A stretch of DNA of 64,000 bases from Sphingomonas sp. Root720 (GCF_001428605.1 NZ_LMID01000014.1:972-64971); one strand, 5' to 3'. Shown: positions 1 to 8,432, numbered from the stretch's first letter. Notes: generated by a model from the letters alone, not told the origin. A program made the numbers and translations.

Positions 1-219
1 GCACCGCTCGCCGCCGCCCGCTTCTGCCCGACCGGCGGGATCACCGAGGACAATGCCCGCGACTGGCTCGCGCTCGATGCCGTGCTCTGCGTGGGCGGAA
101 GCTGGGTCGTCCCACCCGGAAAACCCGATACCGCAGACATCGTCAGGCGCGCCAAAGCCGCCGTTCGGGTGGGTTCGCCCCCTATCGGCCGACCAGCGAC
201 GCCGCCTGTCGGGCGGTGA
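1..219 (+). CDS. eda: KDPG aldolase (Eda), C-terminal fragment
   Basis: Frame 1 is open from the first base to a TGA at 217-219 and gives about 72 residues. The fragment carries FCPTGGI, then a VLCVGGSWVVP segment, the phosphate-binding and C-terminal motifs of 2-dehydro-3-deoxy-6-phosphogluconate aldolase (class I, Entner-Doudoroff pathway; KDPG to pyruvate plus glyceraldehyde 3-phosphate). The catalytic Lys lies upstream of the window. The 3' end overlaps the convergent DsbA-like gene by 38 bp. The family call is firm; the gene is incomplete only because the window starts here. Confidence 0.85.
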   Translation, partial: APLAAARFCPTGGITEDNARDWLALDAVLCVGGSWVVPPGKPDTADIVRRAKAAVRVGSPPIGRPATPPVGR

Positions 220-946
220 TCCCGCCGAGGTGCATATCTCCCCGCGGGTTCAGGAAGGCGGGCACTCCATTCAGTCCCAGCGTTTCCGCGAAACGCCGTG
301 ATGCGGCCAGATAGGCGCGGACCCGGGGGGAGTCGGCGTCGCCCGCGACCGCCGCGACGTCATAGCCGAGCGCGGCGGCGATCTCCTCCATGCGGTTCTG
401 GCCGGGGGCTGGTCCTTCCATCAGGCCGCGGTGAAGCGCCGCGAAGCCGGCCGGCCGGGCGAAATAGGCCGCCGCCGCGAAGCCCGCCATATAGTCCGAG
501 AGCGCTCCGCTGATCGGGACGAGCAGCAGTGCCGCGTTCGATCCCGGATGCTCGGCGAGGGCGCTTTCCACCGCATGGCTCGAGCCGCGGCACGGCGCAC
601 AGAGATAATCGGTAATCTCGATCAGGCCCAGCCTGCCCTGCATCGGGCCCAGGCACGGCGCCGCGAGCGGGTTGAGCAGCCCGCCGCGCACAGCCTCGAT
701 CGTCTCGCGGCGCCGGCCGGCTTCGCTCGCGCCCGCCCTCATATCCGCGACGGCGGCGGCGGCGGCGATCAGGTCGGGATTGTCGGCAAGGAAGGCGGGG
801 TCGCCGCTCAGGAAGGCGCGGACCCGCCTCGGCGCCGGCGGTAACAGCCAGCCGGCCAGCCCTGCTCCGCCTGCGCCGATCGCGCCGGCGACGAGATCGC
901 GGCGCGTGATCCGGGTGAGGCCCGATCCCGCGTCGCGGTCAGCCAT
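182..946 (-). CDS. DsbA/thioredoxin-fold protein with CAPC motif, Tat-type leader
   Basis: The protein is 254 aa. A twin-arginine leader (ITRRDL followed by a hydrophobic AGAIGAGGAGLAG stretch) suggests export. A thioredoxin-like segment (LIEITDYLCAPC) contains the CAPC redox pair, and the helical insertion and C-terminal VPAF cis-Pro region are as in DsbA/DsbG-like proteins. It probably acts as a periplasmic disulfide oxidoreductase. The start at 946 is chosen because ATG overlaps the stop of the upstream membrane gene by 8 bp; a longer form starting at 976 is possible but lies inside that gene. Its 3' end overlaps eda on the other strand. The client protein is unknown. Confidence 0.7.
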   Translation of the reverse strand: MADRDAGSGLTRITRRDLVAGAIGAGGAGLAGWLLPPAPRRVRAFLSGDPAFLADNPDLIAAAAAVADMRAGASEAGRRRETIEAVRGGLLNPLAAPCLGPMQGRLGLIEITDYLCAPCRGSSHAVESALAEHPGSNAALLLVPISGALSDYMAGFAAAAYFARPAGFAALHRGLMEGPAPGQNRMEEIAAALGYDVAAVAGDADSPRVRAYLAASRRFAETLGLNGVPAFLNPRGDMHLGGITARQAASLVGR

Positions 947-1433
947 CGACCGCGCGCCGACCCGCGCCGATCGCATGTCCGCCCAGCATCCCGACGGTCA
1001 TCGCCAGCCATTCGCCGAGCGGATGGATCGACCCGGTCAGGCGCATGGCGGCGAGGCTCGCCGCCAGCATTCCCGCGAGCATGAGGCCGGTGCACGCCAG
1101 CGCGCGGCCCAGCGCCTTTCCGGTCCGGTCTCCGGTCCAGGCCAGGCCGACCTCCCGGCACAGTCCGATCGCCGCGGCCAGGGCGACGCCCAGATACATG
1201 TTCGGCATCGCCCCGACATGGCGTTCGATCGCCTCGGACAGGCCGCCGTTGCCGGTGCAGAAATCGAGGATCAGGAAGCGCGTCCGGTGATAGTCGATCG
1301 CCATCCCCGCTGTCATGCCGAACAGGCACAGCATGAAGGGGGAGAGCCACGCAGCCGGTCGCCGGGCCGCGCGGGGCAGGGGGGACCGGTCGGGCGCCGG
1401 CGGCGCATCGGACGGAAGCAGGGCCTTTCGCAT
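939..1433 (-). CDS. Small integral membrane protein of unknown function
   Basis: I do not recognise the family. The predicted 164-aa product has a basic, Pro-rich N-terminus, then about four hydrophobic segments: FMLCLFGMTAGMAI, MYLGVALAAAIGL, GLMLAGMLAASLAAM and LAMTVGMLGGHAIGA. Two Cys residues lie in or near membrane segments. It is translationally coupled to the DsbA-like gene (8-bp overlap), so the pair probably works together, perhaps with the membrane protein as redox partner or anchor; this is inference. The start is uncertain: the ATG at 1433 has no good Shine-Dalgarno, and an internal Met at the first hydrophobic segment is an alternative. Confidence 0.5.
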   Translation of the reverse strand: MRKALLPSDAPPAPDRSPLPRAARRPAAWLSPFMLCLFGMTAGMAIDYHRTRFLILDFCTGNGGLSEAIERHVGAMPNMYLGVALAAAIGLCREVGLAWTGDRTGKALGRALACTGLMLAGMLAASLAAMRLTGSIHPLGEWLAMTVGMLGGHAIGAGRRAVDG

Positions 1434-1629
1434 TGCCGGCGAGAACAGCACGGACGACCGGGCGCGAAAAGCGTCCGCGCGCGCCGCGCAATTGTGAATC
1501 GCGCAGGATTCCGCCGCTGCGCTGCGTCCGGCGGAACAATGATTGCGGCGCGCGCATCGCCGGCGGTCGCCGCTGCGTGGAGGATGGGCCGGCCGCACGG
1601 GGTTCGACCGGTCGGCTTGGGAGGCGCGC

Positions 1630-3804
1630 ATGGCGACCAGGGGCGACATGGGGACGGAAGCGGCAGCGGGCCTGCCCGAACCGGGCGAAGACGGGACGCA
1701 CGTCACCTTCTGCCATATTTGCGAGGCGGTCTGCGGGATGGTGGCGCAGGTCTCCGGCGGGCGCATCGCCAAGCTCGGCCCGGACCGCGACAACCCCCAT
1801 TCGCGCGGCCATATCTGCATCAAGGGGCCGTCGATGCGGGACGTCGTCTACGATCCCGACCGGCTGCTCCGGCCGATGCGCCGCGTGGGCGGTCCGAGTG
1901 AGTTCGAGCCGGTCGGTTGGGAGGAGGCGCTCGCCGACATCGCGGCGCGGCTTCGGGCCATACTCGACGGTCCCGGCAGCGAGGCGGTCGCCGCCTATCT
2001 CGGCAATCCGGTCTTCTTCAACACGCTGCACTGGCCGGTCGTCTTCGACTTCTTCGCCCGGATGAAGACCGGCAAGCTGTTCGGTCCGAATTCGCAGGAC
2101 CACGTCTCGCGCATGGTCGCGAACAACCTGCTCTACGGCGATCCGCTGCGCATGCCGCTGCCCGATCTGGCGGACTGCGATTTCCTCATCATCGTCGGGT
2201 CGAACCCGCTCGTGTCGCACGGCTCGATGATATCGGCCCCGCGGTTGCGCGAGCAGCTCGACGCGATCGCCGAGCGTGGCAGGATCGTCGTCGTCGATCC
2301 GCGCCGGACCGAGACCGCCGAACGGTTCGAGCATCTGTCGTTGCGCCCCGACACCGATGTCTGGATGCTCGCGGCGATGGTGCGGACGCTGTTCGACGAG
2401 CAGCTCGCCGACCTCGCCTTCCTCGACGAGCACTGCGTCGGCTGGCGCGCGCTGCGCGATGCGCTCGCCCCGATCACGCCCGCGCTGGCCGCCGAGCGGT
2501 GCGGCCTCGACGAAGCGGCCATAGTCGGGCTGGCGCGGGATTTCGCCGCGGTCCCACGGGCGGTCGCCTATAGCCGCGCCGGGATATGCCGGGGACGCTT
2601 CTCCACGCTGGCCAATCTCCTGCTCGACGCGCTCAACATGGCCGGCGGGAAATTCTGCCAGCCGGGCGGGTCGATGTTCGGCCATGCGCTGACCACGGGA
2701 TCCAAGCTCAAGGGCCGCCCGCCGGATCGGCTGTCACGGGTCGGCGGACTGCCGAGCGTCATTTCCTTCCTGCCGGGCGTGGCGATGCCGGACGAACTGC
2801 TCGAACCCGGCGTGGATCGGGTCCGTGCGCTGTTCATGATCGCGGGCAATCCAGTGCTGTCGGCGCCCGGCGGCGAAGCGCTGGAAAGAGCGCTGGGCGG
2901 GCTGGACCTGTTCGTCGCCTGCGACCTCTTCGTCAACGAATCGAACAAATATGCCGATTATATCCTGCCCACGGTCACCTTCCTGGAGCGGGCCGGCGCG
3001 ACGACGCTGACCTTCGGCAACATGCTCGCGCCGTATCTGCAATATGTCCGCCCCGTCATCGAGCCGCAGGGCGACGTCCGGCGCGAGGACGAGATCTTCG
3101 GCGAATTGTCCCGCCGCCTGTTCGCCGCCACCGACGTTCCGGTCGGGGAGGAGATACTGGACGGCCATATCCGGATCGGCGCCTTCGGCAACGCGTTCGG
3201 CGAGCGTCCCGACGGGCTGACGCTCGACCGGCTGAAGCGGCAACCCCATGGCATCATGCTCGAAAGCCAGAGCCGGGAGGAGCGCAAGCGGGTCGGCATC
3301 AAGCATGCGGACGGCAAGGTCCATCTCTGGGGCGATGCGATCCGCGACGAGCTGGCCCGGCTCCACGCCTTCCGCGACGACGGCGCCCTGCGCCTCTTCG
3401 GGCGGCGCCACCTGATGTCGATCAACAGCTGGATGCACAATGTCGAGCGGCTGGTCCGCAGCCAGCATCCAACGCTGTTGATCCATCCCGACGATGCGGC
3501 GCCGCGCGGCATCGCCACCGGCGACCGCGTGGTCGTCGCAAACGACTATGGCGCGATCGAGGTCGAGGCCGAACTGTCCGAGGCGGTTCATCGCGGCAGC
3601 GTCTGCTACCCGCATGGCTGGGGGCATGACGGCGGATGGCGCCGGGCCAACGGCGCGGGCGGGGCCAACGTCAACCTGCTGTCCCCGACCGATCCGGCGG
3701 CGGTGGAGCAGCTTTCGGGGGCCAGCCTGCTCGACGGTATCGACGTGCGGGTCGCGCTCGCGGCCACCCCTGCTTGTCCTGCTGATGGAAAGGGAGAAAC
3801 ATGA
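1630..3804 (+). CDS. Molybdopterin oxidoreductase, DMSO-reductase family, with N-terminal 4Fe-4S
   Basis: The protein is 724 aa. Cys28, Cys31, Cys35 and Cys63 (CHIC, EAVC, HIC) form the N-terminal [4Fe-4S] domain of bis-MGD molybdoenzymes. The large MGD-binding region includes a VGSNPLVSHGS segment and a VVDPRRTETA segment, and the C-terminal aspartate decarboxylase-like domain (about 600-700) closes the cofactor site. No twin-arginine leader is seen, so the enzyme is likely cytoplasmic. Start at 1630 is supported by GGGAGG six bases upstream; a longer frame upstream lacks such a site. It is coupled to a cupin gene by an ATGA overlap. The substrate is unknown; no dedicated electron-transfer subunit is adjacent. 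Confidence 0.8.
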   Translation: MATRGDMGTEAAAGLPEPGEDGTHVTFCHICEAVCGMVAQVSGGRIAKLGPDRDNPHSRGHICIKGPSMRDVVYDPDRLLRPMRRVGGPSEFEPVGWEEALADIAARLRAILDGPGSEAVAAYLGNPVFFNTLHWPVVFDFFARMKTGKLFGPNSQDHVSRMVANNLLYGDPLRMPLPDLADCDFLIIVGSNPLVSHGSMISAPRLREQLDAIAERGRIVVVDPRRTETAERFEHLSLRPDTDVWMLAAMVRTLFDEQLADLAFLDEHCVGWRALRDALAPITPALAAERCGLDEAAIVGLARDFAAVPRAVAYSRAGICRGRFSTLANLLLDALNMAGGKFCQPGGSMFGHALTTGSKLKGRPPDRLSRVGGLPSVISFLPGVAMPDELLEPGVDRVRALFMIAGNPVLSAPGGEALERALGGLDLFVACDLFVNESNKYADYILPTVTFLERAGATTLTFGNMLAPYLQYVRPVIEPQGDVRREDEIFGELSRRLFAATDVPVGEEILDGHIRIGAFGNAFGERPDGLTLDRLKRQPHGIMLESQSREERKRVGIKHADGKVHLWGDAIRDELARLHAFRDDGALRLFGRRHLMSINSWMHNVERLVRSQHPTLLIHPDDAAPRGIATGDRVVVANDYGAIEVEAELSEAVHRGSVCYPHGWGHDGGWRRANGAGGANVNLLSPTDPAAVEQLSGASLLDGIDVRVALAATPACPADGKGET

Positions 3805-4325
3805 CCGCAAACGAGACGCGTCCCATGGCGAAGATGACGTTCTTCCGGGCTTCCTCGAATGCCGATCCGGGCGACGACATGATGACGATCGTGGGCATGG
3901 AGGAGCTCGACGACGCGCAGCGGGCGCTGCTGGCCAACGACGCGAAGGGCGCGGGCGTGGTCCAGTGCCTGTTCCGCGACCCCGACCCGCAAGGCTTCTC
4001 GATGGTGCGCGCCTGGGCGAAGAGCGGCTTCATGCTTCCGCGCCATTCGCATAGCGCCGACTGCCTCTATTATGTGCTGGCCGGGGAGATGCACATGGGC
4101 AGCGTCGTGCTGAGGGCGGGCGACGGCGTCTATGTGCCGCGCGATAATGTCTATACATTCACGGCCGGCCCCGAGGGCATGGAGATGCTCGAGTTCCGCA
4201 ACGCCGCGTCGTTCGACATGCGGCTGCGCGACAATGACGCGGCCCATTGGGGACGCATCATGGAGTCGGCCGAGAGGCACAGGGCGCGATGGCCGGACGA
4301 ACTGCCCCCATCGCTTCGCGGATAG
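3801..4325 (+). CDS. Cupin-domain protein coupled to the molybdoenzyme
   Basis: The product is 174 aa. A single cupin barrel spans about residues 65-140, with the first motif in PRHSHSADCLYYVLAG (metal-ligand His, His and Asp/Cys region) and a second motif GDGVYVPRDNVYTFTAG. The N-terminal 60 residues are outside the barrel. ATG at 3801 overlaps the molybdoenzyme stop (ATGA), so the two are co-translated. Such cupins bind a metal and either act as small dioxygenases/isomerases or sense ligands; nothing in the sequence decides which. The distance of 160 bp to the next gene suggests the operon ends here. Confidence 0.65.
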   Translation: MTANETRPMAKMTFFRASSNADPGDDMMTIVGMEELDDAQRALLANDAKGAGVVQCLFRDPDPQGFSMVRAWAKSGFMLPRHSHSADCLYYVLAGEMHMGSVVLRAGDGVYVPRDNVYTFTAGPEGMEMLEFRNAASFDMRLRDNDAAHWGRIMESAERHRARWPDELPPSLRG

Positions 4326-4486
4326 CCGCCGATGCGGTCGTGCCGCCGCCGCGGTTGCGCGAATCACCAGCCAAAGTGCGGCTCGACCATTTCTTGCCGG
4401 GGGCAGCGTCGAGCAAGGATCGACGATGGACGTCGGGCCGGCAGCAACCGGCCGGTCGGCCTGGATAAAAGTCCCCGGGGTGGATC

Positions 4487-4843
4487 ATGACGCTGAAAGC
4501 CTGTTGCCTGTCCTGCCTGCTGATCGCATCGGCAATCGCTCCCGCCCGGGCCGAGGAGCCGCCGGCCAAGGCCCCCGACCGGATCGTCGTCCGGCAGTGT
4601 CACGTCTATGTCGGCGACGATCCCGCCAAGGGCACCGATTGCACCGTCGAGGCGAACCGCGAATGCGCCGGCAAGCCGATGTGCGAGGTCGGCATCGGCG
4701 ACAACCTGACCCCGGGCACGTCGCCGCCCGAAGATGCGCAGGTGCTGATCGTCTATGCCTGCGGCGCGCTTTCCGGCGAGGCGGGTCCCCATCTGTTCAA
4801 CCGCCACGCTACGGCGACCCTGGCCTGCGCCTTTGCGGACTGA
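4487..4843 (+). CDS. Secreted Cys-rich protein, possibly SUEL-lectin-like
   Basis: The product is 118 aa with a classical signal peptide (KACCLSCLLIASAIAPARAEE, cleavage near residue 22). The mature part has six Cys. Their pattern, RQCHVYVG, then TDC, REC, CAGKPMCEV, a run up to VLIVYACG, and a late LACAF, is reminiscent of the SUEL/galactose-binding lectin fold, in which a Cys-Gly-Lys-x-x-Cys-x-Val segment precedes a V-x-Y-x-C strand. This resemblance is from memory and weak. It sits alone between the molybdoenzyme unit and the AraC gene, likely exported to the periplasm or surface. No enzymatic motif is seen. Confidence 0.55.
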   Translation: MTLKACCLSCLLIASAIAPARAEEPPAKAPDRIVVRQCHVYVGDDPAKGTDCTVEANRECAGKPMCEVGIGDNLTPGTSPPEDAQVLIVYACGALSGEAGPHLFNRHATATLACAFAD

Positions 4844-4930
4844 GCCGCCGGCTCGGTGGTCCAAAGCTCCTACGCCCTCGCGGCGCTGGCGGCGGACATC
4901 GGCCTGCTCGTGCCCGAACCGCGCCGACGG

Positions 4931-4961
4931 CCAGTTTGTTTTAAGCTTAAAATTAAACTGG
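4931..4961. promoter_or_regulatory. 31-bp AT-rich inverted repeat between secreted protein gene and araC-type gene
   Basis: CCAGTTT at 4931-4937 is repeated inverted as AAACTGG at 4955-4961, around a perfect 14-bp palindrome TTTTAAGCTTAAAA at 4939-4952. The AT-rich block stands out in this GC-rich region. It lies 100 bp upstream of the AraC-type start, so an operator or promoter element is more likely than a terminator, although it also follows the secreted-protein gene by about 90 bp. Confidence 0.5.
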
Positions 4962-5060
4962 ATTCCGCTATGATATTGGATCATAACCGGTCATCCTGGA
5001 CTTCATCGTCCTGGTTCGGTCCGCCGACACGGGCGACGGTAGATAAGATCGGAATTGGAC

Positions 5061-6053
5061 ATGCTGCCATTCGCGTCTTTTCAATCAGCGCTGCCCAGCG
5101 ATTACCTCTGCAATCTCAGCCGTTGCGGTCTTGAACTCAACGGTTGGCAGGCGCACTGCGACGCTACGGAACGAGATGGCCATTCCGACCGTCCATCGCT
5201 GGTCTATCGCTCCTGGTCCGATGGCGAGCTCGGTATGTTCGGGACCGATACCGGGAATGGCAGCCTCCAGATCGATGCCAAGATGTCCGACGACGTCGTC
5301 GCCTTCGCCGTGTCCCCGGGCGAGAAATCGCGCTCGTTCCGCATCGCCGATTCGCTGAGCGACGACAATCGCGGCCTCGCCATCATCTGCCTGCCCAAGG
5401 GCAGCCATCTCGAGATCAGCACGGGCGTGTGCGGCCTGCGGTCGGTGACGCTGCTCGTCCAGTTCGACGCGTTGCGCAGGGCCTGCAGGATTCCCGGCAG
5501 CAATTCGCTGTCCCTGCTCGACACCATGCTGCGGGAGAGCCGGCCCAAGCTCACCCATCGGGCGCTGCCGCTGGCCGTCCAGCGCGCCGCCGAAGCCGTC
5601 ATCAGCGCGCCCTCGGCCGATCCCTTCGCCGAACTCTTCTACCGCGCCAAGGCGTCCGAGCTGCTCTGGCTGATCCTCGACCGGCTGCACCATGAGGAGC
5701 AGCTGCCCGAAGGGGGCCTCGTGATCAGCCAGGTCGCCAGCGCCGGTGTCGAGCGCGTCCGCCGCGCCATCGCCGAACATGTCACCCGCAACTGGACGAC
5801 CGACGAGCTGAGCCGGATCGCCGGAATGAACCGGACCAAGCTGCGCTATCTATTCAAGCATATCCACGGGATGACGATCTTCGATTATCGGACCGCGATC
5901 ATCATGCAGAGCGCGGACGAGATGCTGCAGACCACCGACCTCTCGGTCGCCGAGATCGGCTTCCGGCTCGGCTATGGCGAGCCGTCGAGCTTCAACATCG
6001 CGTATAAGCGCTTCTACGGCCATCCCCCCGGCCAGGCGCGCCGGCGGCACTGA
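5061..6053 (+). CDS. AraC-family transcriptional regulator
   Basis: The product is 330 aa. The N-terminal 200 residues form a variable ligand-binding domain; the C-terminal 100 residues hold two HTH motifs typical of AraC/XylS (WTTDELSRIAGMNRTKLRYLF and VAEIGFRLGYGEPSSFNIAYKRFYG), ending in the family's FYGHPPGQAR tail. It is transcribed toward the Ldi/terpenoid-type genes that begin 124 bp downstream and is the natural candidate to activate them. ATG 5061 is used; an in-frame TTG at 5055 is an alternative start. The inducer cannot be told from sequence. Confidence 0.8.
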   Translation: MLPFASFQSALPSDYLCNLSRCGLELNGWQAHCDATERDGHSDRPSLVYRSWSDGELGMFGTDTGNGSLQIDAKMSDDVVAFAVSPGEKSRSFRIADSLSDDNRGLAIICLPKGSHLEISTGVCGLRSVTLLVQFDALRRACRIPGSNSLSLLDTMLRESRPKLTHRALPLAVQRAAEAVISAPSADPFAELFYRAKASELLWLILDRLHHEEQLPEGGLVISQVASAGVERVRRAIAEHVTRNWTTDELSRIAGMNRTKLRYLFKHIHGMTIFDYRTAIIMQSADEMLQTTDLSVAEIGFRLGYGEPSSFNIAYKRFYGHPPGQARRRH

Positions 6054-6066
6054 TCCGCCGGAAGTT

Positions 6067-6108
6067 GCGCCTCCCCGAAGTCGAATTGCGCTTCGGGTAA
6101 TGAGGCGC
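6067..6108. terminator. Compound inverted repeat after the araC-type gene
   Basis: GCGCCTC (6067-6073) pairs with GAGGCGC (6102-6108), and CCGAAG (6075-6080) with CTTCGG (6091-6096), leaving a 10-nt loop. It starts 13 bp after the araC-type stop and can form a strong hairpin, but no T-run follows, so it may be a factor-assisted terminator, an RNA element or an operator for the gene starting at 6178. Confidence 0.4.
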
Positions 6109-6177
6109 CGGTCTCCCCCAACTAGGTCTTGGGCATAGGCGCATCCGTGCGCGCCGAAGGCTTTGGTGGAGACGAAC

Positions 6178-7686
6178 ATGAGCAATGCGCCGCACCTGTC
6201 CGAAAAGGATCTGGGGCACATCCGGCATATCGGCAAGCTCGCGGGGCAGCTGCCCGGCGACTGGTCGGGCATGGGCTCCGACTGGTGGGACATCGGCGAG
6301 GGCGCCCAGCAATATGAGCTCGCCTTCATGGCCTATACGCTGGGCCTGGTGCAGCACCGCTACACGCCGGCCTATCGCGAATTCTGCCAGGCCACGATGG
6401 AGAACCTGATCGGCAAGATGATGTTGCCGGACATCTGGGAGAAATGGATCAACGCCAGCCGTGGCGGCAAGACCGTCAATCCCGACCAGGAAGAGCTCCA
6501 TGCGGGCTGGATCGACCCGATCAAGAAGTACAACATCATGTTCAAGGGCCATCTGCTGCAGATGGCGGCCCAGCATGAGGCGCTCTACCGGACGGGCAGA
6601 TATGCGACGCCCGGCGCCTTCACCTTCCAGTTCAAGGCCAGCACCTGGGGCAATGGTCCCGAGGACTATGTGTACGACCTGAACGACGTCGCCCGCATCG
6701 TTTACGACGAATATGTCGAGTCCAACTATGAAGGCGTCCAGTGCGAGCCCAACCGGGTCTACCCGATGTGCAACCAACATGCGGTGCTCGGTCTCATGCA
6801 TTACGATCAGGCGTTCGGCACCGGCTATGCCGCCGACGTGATCCCCAAATTCAAGGCGGCGTGGCTGCGCAAGGGCTATACCGACGAGAAGACCGGATCG
6901 CACATGCGCCTGCGCTGGGTGCAGCAGGACCAGATCTTCCCCGCGCAGACCCCCTGGTCGGACGGCTGGACCGGCATCTTCATGCACGCCTGGGACCGCG
7001 ACTTCATCCAGTCGATCTACCCGCGCGAACGCGATACCCATCTCAAGCTGTTGCTGGCCGGGAAGGAGCATGAGCGCGTCTGCTGCGCGATGGTGCCGAC
7101 ATCGGCGAAGATCGGCTTCGGCATGTTCACCGCGCTGGCCGCCGAGGTGGGCGACGCCGAGGCGCGCGAGAGCCTGCTCGACTATGCCGATCGCAACTTC
7201 AATCCGACCTGGACCGAAGGCGCGCTTCATTATCCGCGTAGCGACAACTGGATGCCGGATGCGGATGGCAATTCGACGGGCGTCGACGTGCTGACCGCCA
7301 ATGCGTTGCTGCCGATGGCGCGCCTCAACACGGGCGACGGTTTCTGGGGCCTGTACAACCAGCCCTGGACCGACGCGCAGCGCGCCGCCCCCTATTTCGC
7401 CGACATCGACCAGCGGATTGCGGGCGTGTCGGCGGCCTATCATGACGCGATGGACAAGGCGCTGCACCTGTCGCTGCTGCCCGGGCCGAAGGCGGGTGGG
7501 CTGCAATTCTCGATCCGCCAGCTCGATCCGTCGCGCAGCTATGTCGTGCGGCGGGACGGTGCCGAGATCGGCAAGCTCGCGGTCGGCAGCGCCGACGGTG
7601 CCGCCGAATGGCGCGACGGCGCCGACCCGATCGTCCGCGTCGATGCAGGCACGGCCGCTTCCTACGTCGTCGCGGAACTTGCCTGA
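6178..7686 (+). CDS. Linalool dehydratase/isomerase (Ldi) family protein, no signal peptide
   Basis: The product is 502 aa. The central block DPIKKYNIMFKGHL (His125), ARIVYDE, then CEP at Cys189 and MCN at Cys198 (C-x8-C), followed by a DxxxGTxY segment, matches my memory of the Castellaniella defragrans Ldi, where two Cys and a His with the same spacing line the active site of an (alpha/alpha)6 barrel. The protein is longer than Ldi (about 400 aa) by a C-terminal beta-rich extension of about 80 residues. No leader peptide is visible, so it is cytoplasmic. GGAG lies 6 bases before ATG 6178. The stop overlaps the start of the hydrolase gene. The substrate is likely a tertiary or allylic alcohol, possibly a terpenoid. 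Confidence 0.7.
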   Translation: MSNAPHLSEKDLGHIRHIGKLAGQLPGDWSGMGSDWWDIGEGAQQYELAFMAYTLGLVQHRYTPAYREFCQATMENLIGKMMLPDIWEKWINASRGGKTVNPDQEELHAGWIDPIKKYNIMFKGHLLQMAAQHEALYRTGRYATPGAFTFQFKASTWGNGPEDYVYDLNDVARIVYDEYVESNYEGVQCEPNRVYPMCNQHAVLGLMHYDQAFGTGYAADVIPKFKAAWLRKGYTDEKTGSHMRLRWVQQDQIFPAQTPWSDGWTGIFMHAWDRDFIQSIYPRERDTHLKLLLAGKEHERVCCAMVPTSAKIGFGMFTALAAEVGDAEARESLLDYADRNFNPTWTEGALHYPRSDNWMPDADGNSTGVDVLTANALLPMARLNTGDGFWGLYNQPWTDAQRAAPYFADIDQRIAGVSAAYHDAMDKALHLSLLPGPKAGGLQFSIRQLDPSRSYVVRRDGAEIGKLAVGSADGAAEWRDGADPIVRVDAGTAASYVVAELA

Positions 7687-8432
7687 TGTCGTCCGTGCCG
7701 GGTGCCGTGGGGAACGAGGACTCCGCGGCCTTCCTTCTCATCCATGGCGCCTGGCACGGAGCATGGTGCTGGGATGCGACCGTCGCGGCGCTGCGGGACC
7801 GGGGCCATGCGGCGGTCGCGCCCGATCTGCCCGGGATGGGCGATGACCCCACTCCGCTCGCCACCCTGTCCTTCGACGACTGGATCGATCGGATATTGGA
7901 GGTCGTCGATGGCATCGCCGGGCCGATCGTCCTGGTCGGCCATAGCCGGGGCGGCATCATCATCAGTCAGGTCGCCGAGCGGCGGCCCGACCGGATCGCG
8001 CGGCTGGTCTATCTCTCGGCCTTCCTCGTGCCCGACGGCCTCACCCTGCAGGAGGTCGCGGCTCCCGCCATCGGCGGCAGCGGACTGGCCGGCGCACTGG
8101 TCCCCGGTGACGGCGTCTTCGGCGTCGACCCGGCGCGGGCCGCCGCCTTCTTCTTCAACGGCTGCACCGACGCAGTCGCGGCGGCGGCGACGGCCCGGCT
8201 CTGTCCCGAGCCCGCTTTTTCGATGACGACCCCGCTGCGGCTCGGCGCCGCCTTTGCCGGAGTGCCGCGCGCCTATATCGAATGCACGTTGGACGCGGTG
8301 CTGCCGCTGGCGGTGCAGCGCGCTATGCGGATCGCCCTGCCGTGCGATCCGGTGCTGGAGCTTCACAGCGACCATTCGCCGTTCCTGTCCATGCCCGACG
8401 CACTGGCCGACCGGTTGAGCGCGCTCGCCTGA
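7686..8432 (+). CDS. Alpha/beta-fold hydrolase
   Basis: The product is 248 aa with the full alpha/beta-hydrolase core: oxyanion segment LLIHGAWHGAWCW, nucleophile elbow GHSRGG (Ser87), and a late HSDHSP supplying the His. The compact cap and HGAWHGAW motif resemble the plant methylesterase/hydroxynitrile lyase and pyrethroid-hydrolase group, which cleave small esters. ATG overlaps the Ldi stop (TGATG), so it is coupled to the Ldi-family gene. In this context it could free an alcohol from an ester before Ldi acts; this is inference. Confidence 0.7.
   Translation: MSSVPGAVGNEDSAAFLLIHGAWHGAWCWDATVAALRDRGHAAVAPDLPGMGDDPTPLATLSFDDWIDRILEVVDGIAGPIVLVGHSRGGIIISQVAERRPDRIARLVYLSAFLVPDGLTLQEVAAPAIGGSGLAGALVPGDGVFGVDPARAAAFFFNGCTDAVAAAATARLCPEPAFSMTTPLRLGAAFAGVPRAYIECTLDAVLPLAVQRAMRIALPCDPVLELHSDHSPFLSMPDALADRLSALA

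Noticed and set aside
808-2685. Long minus-strand open frame across the molybdoenzyme 5' half
   Set aside because: Antisense shadow of GC-rich coding DNA; Arg/Pro/Gly-rich product with no domain, while the opposite strand encodes clear family motifs.
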